This document shows positions 55,058 to 64,000 of a DNA stretch of 64,000 nucleotides, piece by piece (positions within the stretch are counted from its first letter, which is position 1; the number at the start of each line of letters is the position of its first letter). The DNA lies in NCBI RefSeq assembly GCF_009901565.1, contig NZ_WXEW01000006.1, positions 558,001-622,000 of the forward strand. The letters are read 5' to 3'. Source of the stretch: Herbidospora solisilvae (lineage in GTDB: Bacteria > Actinomycetota > Actinomycetes > Streptosporangiales > Streptosporangiaceae). The notes beneath the pieces were generated by a model. The model was not told the DNA's origin and made no database searches. It saw only the letters and a list, made by a program, of their open reading frames with translations. The position numbers and the translations under genes are program-made.

Positions 55058-55216
55058 CGTTGGCGCAATGTCGCGTGCAACCGTGTCGCCGTATCGCGAT
55101 CACCGCCATATTCCCGGCGACCGCACCGCGGGCTGAGGTGGTCGTCGGCGCCGATGCGCCGGAGGTTCACGTCCCGTGCTCGACTTCGCGTTGAGGAAGG
55201 CGGGCGCGCGCCACGC
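55058..55216. repeat. 160-bp dispersed repeat, copy B
   Basis: Matches 33449-33608 at over 90% by eye with one- or two-base indels. It lies between the flavin-reductase-like gene and a beheaded Usp gene, so it again sits at a gene truncation. Confidence 0.8.
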
Positions 55217-55218
55217 CG

Positions 55219-55404
55219 GTGTCGATGGAAGTCGTGGAGGGGCACCCGGTCGACGTCCCGCGCAACGCCGCCGAGCGGGCCGAACTCCTGATAGTCGGAT
55301 CACGCGGCCAGGGCGCCCTGGCCGGAATGGTTTTGGGGTCCGTCAGCCAGGCCCTGCCGCGCGTCGCCCCCTGCCCCCTCGCCGTTGTCCGCACGCGGCG
55401 ATGA
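55219..55404 (+). pseudogene. universal stress protein, C-terminal fragment
   Basis: Sixty-one residues with VEGHPVDVPRNAAERAELLIVGSRG-type sequence and the nucleotide motif GSRGQGALAGMVLGSVSQAL, ending CPLAVVRTRR. This is the last third of a single Usp domain. Homology begins directly after the 160-bp repeat, so the first part of the gene has been replaced. Confidence 0.7.
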
Positions 55405-55447
55405 GGTGGGGGCGAGCGAGCGGTGTCGGAACCGAGCCGGGAGTCCG

Positions 55448-58147
<2,700 letters not shown>

Positions 58148-58393
58148 GGCTCCCGTGATCGGCCGCCCAGAGATCTGATTCCTGCCCCACCTGCGCGCTC
58201 CGATGGCGGACCACCCCTGGCGAGCGATGCCTTCACCTCGGGGTACGAGCCGATGTGGCGCGTGAGCACGGGCGCTGGCGGCATCCCCGGCGCTACCTGC
58301 GGCTACGGCCGGGCATGCCACTCGAAGCGGCACCGCACGGTACGGCGTTGGAGACGTGAAGACCGGTAGGAGGCTTGCCCATAGGCTGTCGAC
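58148..58393. other. 246-bp gap
   Basis: No gene or clear regulatory motif was seen. It separates the dormancy-type cargo from the HAD hydrolase. Confidence 0.4.
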
Positions 58394-59056
58394 ATGATCC
58401 GTGCCGTTGTTTTCGATGTCGGCGAATGCCTGGTCGACGAAAGCCGCGAATACGGCACCTGGGCCGATTGGCTCGGCGTCCCCCGCCATACCTTCAGCGC
58501 CATGTTCGGTGCGATCATCGCCCAGGGCCGCGACTACCGTGACACCTTCCAGGTCTTCCGTCCCGGCTTCGACCTCTACGAACAGCGCGAAGCCCGCGCC
58601 GCCGCCGGGCAGCCGGAGACCTTCGGCGAAGATGACCTCTACGAAGATGTCCGCCCCGCCCTGGCCGAACTCCGCGCCGATGGCCTGTGGCTGGGCATCG
58701 CCGGCAATCAGACCGTCCGGGCCGGGCGCATTCTCCGCACCCTGTTCTCGGAGGACGTCGACCTCATCGGCACCTCGGACGACTGGGGCGCGTCCAAGCC
58801 GGACCCGGAGTTCTTCAAGCGGGTCGCCGATGTGGTCCCCTTCGAGATGGACGAGATCCTCTACGTCGGTGACCGCCTGGACAACGACATCCTCCCGGCC
58901 ACGACCGCCGGAATGCCCACGGCCCTGATTCGCCGTGGGCCTTGGGGCACGATCCAGCAATCCCACCCCGACGCCGACCGCATCCCGTCCATCCGCATCG
59001 ACTCGCTGGGTGAGCTGCCAGGAAAGATCCGGGCCTTCAACGCTGAAGCGCGTTGA
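58394..59056 (+). CDS. HAD-family hydrolase
   Basis: A 220-residue phosphatase-like protein. Motif I is VFDVGECLVDE with nucleophile D8, motif II is GIAGNQT, the lysine is in GASKPDPEFF, and motif III is YVGDRLDNDI. The usual second Asp of motif I is replaced (DVGE), a known variant. The substrate is not predictable. Its 3' end overlaps the convergent TPR gene by 20 bp. Confidence 0.88.
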   Translation: MIRAVVFDVGECLVDESREYGTWADWLGVPRHTFSAMFGAIIAQGRDYRDTFQVFRPGFDLYEQREARAAAGQPETFGEDDLYEDVRPALAELRADGLWLGIAGNQTVRAGRILRTLFSEDVDLIGTSDDWGASKPDPEFFKRVADVVPFEMDEILYVGDRLDNDILPATTAGMPTALIRRGPWGTIQQSHPDADRIPSIRIDSLGELPGKIRAFNAEAR

Positions 59057-59858
59057 CCGTGGTGCGCCATTCGTACAGACGGTCGTCGAGCTCCATCACG
59101 CAGTCCAGGTCGGACCACTGATCCATGGACCGGCGCAGGTCCCGGACACGCTCCATGCCCGCCGCGTACCAGGTGACCGCGAGCTGATCCAGCGCTTCGA
59201 TGGCCCGTGCGCAAGCCGCTTCGGCATGTCCTTCGGCCGCCTCCACAGCGGCAAGGTCGCCGAGCACGACGGTGCGCTGTTTGCGCTCCTCGTCGGAGAG
59301 CTGCTCCAGGACCGCCAGCAGAGTCGCTCTGGCCTGCGGGAAGTGACCGGCCTTGAGCTGCGTGTTCCCCTTGAAGGCCGCCAGGCGCACCGGCGAGAAG
59401 CAGTCGAACCACTCGGGCAGCGGTCCGTCAGCCGCGTCGGCCAGTGCCTCCTCTCCCCGGCTGATCGACTTCAGGGCCTCGCGGTGTTTCCCGCATCGCG
59501 TCCCGCACTCCGCCCCCACGGCGTGAAGCCAGGCTGTGAACTGGGCCGGTACGCCCTCCGCCCGGCGCGCGTAAACGCGGGCGGCGCGTAGCCGTTCCGC
59601 TGCGGCTTCCCGTTCGCCGGCCCATCCGGGCACGAACGCCGAGTGCGCGAGGATGGCCGATCCGAGAAGCTGGTTGTCCGCCGCTCCGGCCGCCTGGAGG
59701 GCCTCGACGAAATGGCCCTCTGCGTCGTCTGGCTGTCGGAGGTCGAAGAACTCGATACGCCCCACGAGCAGCAACGACTCGGCCAACGCGGCGGCGAGGG
59801 TGTGCCGCGGCGCGCCGGCCATCTCGCTGAGCAACTGGGCCGCGGCCCCATGCTGCAA
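59037..59858 (-). pseudogene. TPR part of an XRE-type regulator, HTH missing
   Basis: About 273 residues from a weak TTG start. The sequence is helical and repetitive (LVGRIEFFDLRQPDDAEGHF, AFKGNTQLKAGHFPQARATL, LAAVEAAEGHAEAACARAIEAL), like the tetratricopeptide half of actinobacterial XRE regulators of 400 or more residues. The N-terminal helix-turn-helix is absent. The 5' end lies a few bases from the 5' end of the truncated integrase, so one rearrangement may have cut both. Confidence 0.65.
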
Positions 59859-60932
59859 TGGTCCTCGCCTACGAAGAGGCCGGCGTGGAGGCAGAACGCC
59901 GGCAAGGTCCTCTTCGCTGATGTGGCCAGACGGTGGGTGGACTCACGCATCGTCGACCCCGCCACCAAGATCAGATACGAGTACATCTATCGCCTCCACG
60001 TCGCTCCCACCTTCGACAAGCGACAGGTGAAGAGCATCCTTCCGTCGCAGATCCAGGGATGGATCAGCGAGCTGAACGAGCGCTACGGCCCGTCGACGAT
60101 CGAGACTTCGTTTCTTGTCCTGCAGGGCGTTCTCGAACTGGCCGTCGCGGACGAGGCGATCAAGAAAAACCCCGCCCGATCGTCGATCGTCCAAGTCCCC
60201 AAACGGTCTGGGGAAGAGCTGACCGCATGGGCAGACGAGAGAGTCCACGGCATCATCCACGCCCACCAGGAGTTCTTCCGGCTGGTGCCGATCATCGCCG
60301 CGTCGTGCGGCCTCCGGCAGGGCGAAATCTTCGGCCTCGCCCTGGAGGACATCGACTTTGAAGGGCAGGTGTTCCAGGTCCGGCGCCAGATCAAGAAGCT
60401 GGGCAGCGATCACGTTTTCGCTTTGCCGAAGAACGACCGTGAGCGCGTCGTTCCCTTGCCGGAATGGACCGCCGATGCGATCAGACGTCATGTGGCGGCC
60501 TTCCCGCCGCTGACCTGCTCTCTGCCCTGGGAGAAGCTCAACGGCAAAGTGCAGACCCACAACCTGCTCGTCCGGTGGACCGACGACCGGTTCATCAGAG
60601 CGCGGATCTACAGCGAACTGATCTGGAAACCCGCCTTGGTGGCTGCGGGCGTCATCCCCGCGCCGACGAAGGACGCCAACAGCCGGACCCGTTTTGCCAC
60701 GTCACGCAAAGAGGGCCTCCACCAGCTCCGCCACTACTACGCGAGCGTGATGCTCGCCGGCGCCGTCTCCGTCAAGGAACTCGCCGAGTACCTCGGCCAC
60801 GCTGACCCAGGCTTCACTCTCCGTGTCTACGCCCACCTGATGCCCGGCCCCCACGACCGGGCCCGCAAGGCGATCGACGACCGCCTGTTCCGCCCTCGTC
60901 TCATCTCTCACGGAACAGGCACGGAACAGTGA
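59850..60932 (+). pseudogene. tyrosine-recombinase integrase, N-terminally truncated
   Basis: The frame from ATG 59850 gives 360 residues; integrase homology starts at NAGKVLFADVARRWVDSR near 59893. A SAM-like core-binding domain follows, then the catalytic domain with Arg in ASCGLRQGEIFGL, HxxR in LHQLRHYYAS, the second His in YLGHADPGFTLRVYAHL and the nucleophilic Tyr in VYAHL. The N-terminal arm-binding part (about 55-65 residues) is missing and replaced by sequence antisense to the TPR gene. Its last codons contain the right arm-type repeats. Confidence 0.75.
60911..60929 (+). repeat. paired arm-type repeats, right end
   Basis: CGGAACAG at 60911-60918 and 60922-60929 with an 11-bp period, inside the last codons of the integrase. 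It is the same arrangement as 31726-31744. Confidence 0.6.
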
Positions 60933-60960
60933 TCGTTTAGGTCGCCTGAGCCGAACCACG

Positions 60961-60994
60961 AAACCCCGCCGCAGGAACATCCTGGGCGGGGTTT
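60961..60994. terminator. bidirectional terminator between integrase and acyl-CoA dehydrogenase
   Basis: AAACCCCGCC and GGCGGGGTTT form a 10-bp stem, extended inside by CAGG/CCTG, followed by T residues. It serves both convergent genes and corresponds to 31506-31536. Confidence 0.8.
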
Positions 60995-61008
60995 TCGCTG
61001 TTCAACGG

Positions 61009-61080
61009 CTATTTAAGGAGCTGCCTAGCCATCACCATCCGCTGGATCTGATTGGTCCCCTCGTAGATCTGCGTGATCTT
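61009..61080 (-). repeat. right-end copy of the acyl-CoA dehydrogenase 3' end (putative att region)
   Basis: Identical at protein level to 31550-31621; 63 of 72 bases match and all differences are synonymous. The likely crossover is within 61061-61080, beyond which only this copy continues as dehydrogenase. Confidence 0.8.
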
Positions 61081-62172
61081 GGCGTCGCGCATCATGCGCT
61101 CCACCGGATAGTCCCGCGTGTACCCATACCCCCCGAGCAACTGCACGGCGTCGGTGGTGATCTCCATCGCCGCGTCGGAAGCCGCCGTCTTGGCCGCCGA
61201 GGAGAAGAACGTCAGGTCCTTGACCGGGGTGCCGTGCATGGCCAGCTCCGACTTGGCCGCCGCCGCGTAGGTGAGCTGCCGCGCCGCCTCCAGCTTCATC
61301 GCCATGTCGGCGATCATGAACTGGACGCCCTGGAAGTCGCCGATGGCCTTGCCGAACTGCCGCCGCTCCTTGACGTAGCCGATGGCGAAGTCGAGCGCCC
61401 CCTGGGCGATGCCGAGGGCCTGCGCGGCGATGGTGATGCGGGTGTGGTCGAGGGTCGCCAGGGCGGTCTTGAAGCCGGTGCCGGGCGCGCCGATCATGCG
61501 GGAGGCGGGGATGCGCACGTTCTCCAGGATCACCTGGCGGGTCGGCGACCCCTTGATGCCGAGCTTCTTCTCCTTGGGCCCGAACGAGACGCCCTCGTCG
61601 GCCTTCTCGACCACGAACGCGGAGATGCCCCGCGCCCCGGCCGACGGGTCGGTCACCGCCATGACGGTGTAGTACTCCGAGACGCCCGCGTTGGTGATCC
61701 AGGTCTTCACGCCGTCGAGCACGTAGGAGTCGCCGTCGGCCACGGCGCGGGTGCGCATCGCGGCGGCGTCGGAGCCGGCCTCGGCCTCGGAGAGGGCGTA
61801 GGAGAACATCGCCTCGCCCCGGGCGACGGCGGGCAGGTAGGCCGCCTTGAGCTCCGCGGACGCCGACAGCAGCAGCGGCACCGTGCCGAGCTTGTTGACC
61901 GCGGGGATGAGCGAGGAGGACGCGCAGACCCGGGCCACCTCCTCGATGACGATCACCGCCGCGAGCGCGTCGGCCCCCGCCCCGCCGTACTCCTCGGGCA
62001 CGTGGACGGCGTGGAAGTCGGCCGCGACGAGGTCTTTGTAGGAGTCTTCGGGGAACTCCTCGTTCTCGTCGGCCGCGGCGGCACGCGGGGCGATCTTCTC
62101 TTCGGCCAGGGCCCGGACCGCCTCGCGGAGCATGTCGTGCTCCTCCGCCGGCGCGTACAGAGGAAAGCTCAT
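61009..62172 (-). CDS. acyl-CoA dehydrogenase (integration target)
   Basis: A 387-residue flavoprotein. Signatures are [29 protein letters not shown], and the C-terminal [38 protein letters not shown]371 in YEGT is the catalytic base. It introduces the alpha-beta double bond in acyl-CoA. The last 24 codons (61009-61080) use AT-ending codons unlike the rest of the gene. They are duplicated with GC-ending codons at 31550-31621, indicating that an integrated element supplied them. The gene remains intact. Confidence 0.93.
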   Translation of the reverse strand: MSFPLYAPAEEHDMLREAVRALAEEKIAPRAAAADENEEFPEDSYKDLVAADFHAVHVPEEYGGAGADALAAVIVIEEVARVCASSSLIPAVNKLGTVPLLLSASAELKAAYLPAVARGEAMFSYALSEAEAGSDAAAMRTRAVADGDSYVLDGVKTWITNAGVSEYYTVMAVTDPSAGARGISAFVVEKADEGVSFGPKEKKLGIKGSPTRQVILENVRIPASRMIGAPGTGFKTALATLDHTRITIAAQALGIAQGALDFAIGYVKERRQFGKAIGDFQGVQFMIADMAMKLEAARQLTYAAAAKSELAMHGTPVKDLTFFSSAAKTAASDAAMEITTDAVQLLGGYGYTRDYPVERMMRDAKITQIYEGTNQIQRMVMARQLLK

Positions 62173-62279
62173 GTAGGGATTCTAGGACGTCCAACTATCG
62201 CAGCGGGCGGTCTGCCCCCGATAGCCTCAGGTAACATCACACACCCTGATAAATGCAGGTCATCGAGGGGAGCGGCGGC

Positions 62280-63590
62280 GTGACACACCGACTGACGGTC
62301 CTGGGGACCGGATATCTGGGCGCGACGCATGCCGCGTGCATGGCGGAGCTCGGCTTCGAGGTGCTCGGCCTCGACGTCGACCCCGACAAGATCGCCCGGC
62401 TCCGGCGCGGCGAGTCGCCGATCTACGAGCCGGGCCTGGAGACCCTCCTCAAGAAGCACGTCGCCACCGGCCGGCTCCGGTTCACCACCTCCTACGAGGA
62501 GGTCGCGGAGTTCGGCGACGTCCACTTCGTCTGCGTCGGAACACCCCAGAAGAAGGGCGAGTACGCCGCCGACGTCTCCCACCTCGACCAGGTCGTCGAC
62601 TCCCTCGCCCCGCACCTGCGGCGCGACTGCCTCGTGGTGGGCAAGTCGACCGTGCCGGTCGGCACCGCCCAGCGCCTCGCGGCCCGGCTGCGGCGGCTGG
62701 CGGGCGGCCGCGTCGACCTGGCCTGGAACCCCGAGTTCCTCCGCGAGGGCTTCGCCGTGAACGACACCCTCCACCCCGACCGGATCGTCCTCGGCGTCGC
62801 CGGTCCCAGGGCCGAGCAGATCCTCCGCGAGGTCTACGCGCCGCTCGGCGAGGTCCCGATCGTGGTCACCGACTTCCCGACCGCCGAACTGGTCAAGACG
62901 GCCGCCAACGCGTTCCTGGCCACCAAGATCTCCTTCATCAACGCCATGGCCGAGGTCTGCGAAGCCACCCAGGCCGACGTGAAACAACTTTCCAAGGCTC
63001 TCTCGTACGACGAACGCATCGGCGGCCGCTTCCTCAACCCCGGCCTGGGGTTCGGCGGCGGCTGCCTGCCCAAGGACATCCGCGCCTTCATGGCCCGCGC
63101 CGGGGAACTCGGCGCCGACCAGGCCCTGACCTTCCTGCGCGAGGTCGACGCGATCAACATGCGCCGCCGCGCCCGCATGGTCGACCTGGCCCGCGACATG
63201 GTCGGCGGCTCGTTCCGCCACCGCGTCGTCGGCGTCCTGGGCGCCGCCTTCAAGCCCAACTCCGACGACATCCGCGACTCCCCCGCCCTCGACGTGGCCG
63301 CCACCATCGGCCAGGAGGGCGGCGCCGTCACCGTCTACGACCCGGTGGCCCTCGACAACGCCCGCAAGGCCCAGCCGACCCTGAGCTACGCCGAGTCGGC
63401 CCTGTCCGCCTCCCGCGACGCCGACGTGGTCCTGCTCCTGACGGAATGGCAGGAGTTCGTCGACCTCGACCCCCACGCCCTGGGCCGCGTCGTGAACCGC
63501 CGCAACATCGTCGACGGCCGCAACGCCCTGGACGCGACGGTCTGGCGCGAGGCCGGCTGGAACTACCGCGCCCTGGGCCGCCCCCAGTAG
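62280..63590 (+). CDS. UDP-glucose/GDP-mannose-type nucleotide sugar dehydrogenase
   Basis: A 436-residue enzyme. The NAD motif is VLGTGYLGATHAA, the central domain has WNPEFLREGFAVND and TAELVKTAANAFLATKISFINAMAE, and the catalytic Cys is in GFGGGCLPKDIRA. It oxidises a nucleotide sugar to the uronic acid in two NAD-dependent steps, most likely UDP-glucose for envelope polysaccharide. GTG 62280 is preferred because GAGGGGAG lies 7 bases upstream; an in-frame ATG is at 62253. Confidence 0.9.
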   Translation: MTHRLTVLGTGYLGATHAACMAELGFEVLGLDVDPDKIARLRRGESPIYEPGLETLLKKHVATGRLRFTTSYEEVAEFGDVHFVCVGTPQKKGEYAADVSHLDQVVDSLAPHLRRDCLVVGKSTVPVGTAQRLAARLRRLAGGRVDLAWNPEFLREGFAVNDTLHPDRIVLGVAGPRAEQILREVYAPLGEVPIVVTDFPTAELVKTAANAFLATKISFINAMAEVCEATQADVKQLSKALSYDERIGGRFLNPGLGFGGGCLPKDIRAFMARAGELGADQALTFLREVDAINMRRRARMVDLARDMVGGSFRHRVVGVLGAAFKPNSDDIRDSPALDVAATIGQEGGAVTVYDPVALDNARKAQPTLSYAESALSASRDADVVLLLTEWQEFVDLDPHALGRVVNRRNIVDGRNALDATVWREAGWNYRALGRPQ

Positions 63591-63594
63591 ACCC

Positions 63595-64000
63595 CTACGA
63601 GGACGCGGCCTTCCGGAGGGCCTCGCCCTTCGCGTAGGCGGTCTTCTTCAGGTCCGCCTGGAACTCCACCATCCGCTCCTGCAACGAAGGGTCGGACGCC
63701 GCCAGGATCCGTACCGCGAGCAGGCCCGCGTTCCGGGCCCCGCCGACCGCGACCGTCGCGACCGGGACGCCGGCCGGCATCTGGACGATCGACAACAACG
63801 AGTCCATCCCGTCGAGGTACTTCAGCGGCACCGGCACGCCGATGACCGGCAGCGGGGTCACGGAGGCGAGCATGCCGGGCAGGTGGGCCGCGCCGCCCGC
63901 GCCCGCCACGATCACCTTCAGGCCCCGGGAGGCGGCCGACTTGCCGTAGGCGATCATCTCCTCGGGCATGCGGTGGGCCGACACGACGTCGGCCTCGAAG
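63595..64000 (-). CDS. purE: N5-carboxyaminoimidazole ribonucleotide mutase, cut by the right edge
   Basis: The last 134 residues are visible; the start is outside the window. Class I PurE signatures are [40 protein letters not shown] and [23 protein letters not shown]. It converts N5-CAIR to CAIR in purine synthesis. The usual SAHRTPE motif reads SAHRMPE here. It is convergent with the sugar dehydrogenase, 4 bp away. Confidence 0.93.
   Translation of the reverse strand, partial: FEADVVSAHRMPEEMIAYGKSAASRGLKVIVAGAGGAAHLPGMLASVTPLPVIGVPVPLKYLDGMDSLLSIVQMPAGVPVATVAVGGARNAGLLAVRILAASDPSLQERMVEFQADLKKTAYAKGEALRKAASS

Noticed and set aside
33449-55216. The 160-bp repeats as attachment sites of a smaller element
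   Set aside because: No integrase or recombinase lies beside either copy, and both interrupt genes instead of ending one cleanly. The dehydrogenase repeats fit attachment sites much better.

Overview
This is a very GC-rich bacterial window with actinomycete features: frequent GTG/TTG starts, many 1-4 base gene overlaps, a HelR-type rifamycin-resistance helicase with a rifamycin-associated element, split ChrB, and NmtR/KmtR-type regulation. A filamentous actinomycete (Streptosporangiales-like) is my guess; nothing seen fixes genus. No tRNA, rRNA or CRISPR array was seen.

Layout. 1-3.3 kb: secreted protein (cut by the left edge), OmpR-type two-component system, PepSY protein, small hypothetical. 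3.3-10.2 kb: AraC-type DNA-binding fragment, class II glutamine amidotransferase, helR with RAE, orphan sensor kinase, oxidoreductase/HD-domain pair. 10.4-14.2 kb: two ion-transport units, a CBS protein plus NhaD/ArsB-like permease and nhaA; each carries the same 25-nt leader motif. 14.2-31.5 kb: accessory region rich in metal resistance. It has a beheaded TetR/MFS pair, a MarR unit, a PLP lyase, an ArsR + P1B-4 ATPase unit, a DUF305 + CopB-type ATPase + BlaI-type unit, an NlpC/P60 hydrolase, chrB-N/chrB-C/chrA, and a TetR-controlled MacB-like ABC exporter with a 37-residue peptide.

31.6-61.1 kb looks like one integrated element of about 29.5 kb. Its ends are direct repeats of the last 24 codons of an acyl-CoA dehydrogenase gene, with the same amino acids but different codons. 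Each end also carries the same pair of 8-bp arm-type repeats, and a tyrosine integrase (now lacking its N-terminus) lies at the right end. The cargo is mostly a hypoxia/dormancy-type set like the DosR regulon: GAF-SpoIIE phosphatase, beta-CASP metallo-hydrolase, zinc alcohol dehydrogenase, P2-type ATPases, Usp and CBS proteins, a CBS-BON-nitroreductase fusion, a flavin-reductase-like protein and an NAD-linked formate dehydrogenase. Three sites resemble DosR boxes. It also carries a PLP enzyme + MFS exporter pair and several gene scraps, and contains no recognisable replication or transfer genes.

61.0-64.0 kb returns to core genes: acyl-CoA dehydrogenase, UDP-glucose/GDP-mannose-type dehydrogenase, and purE cut by the right edge.
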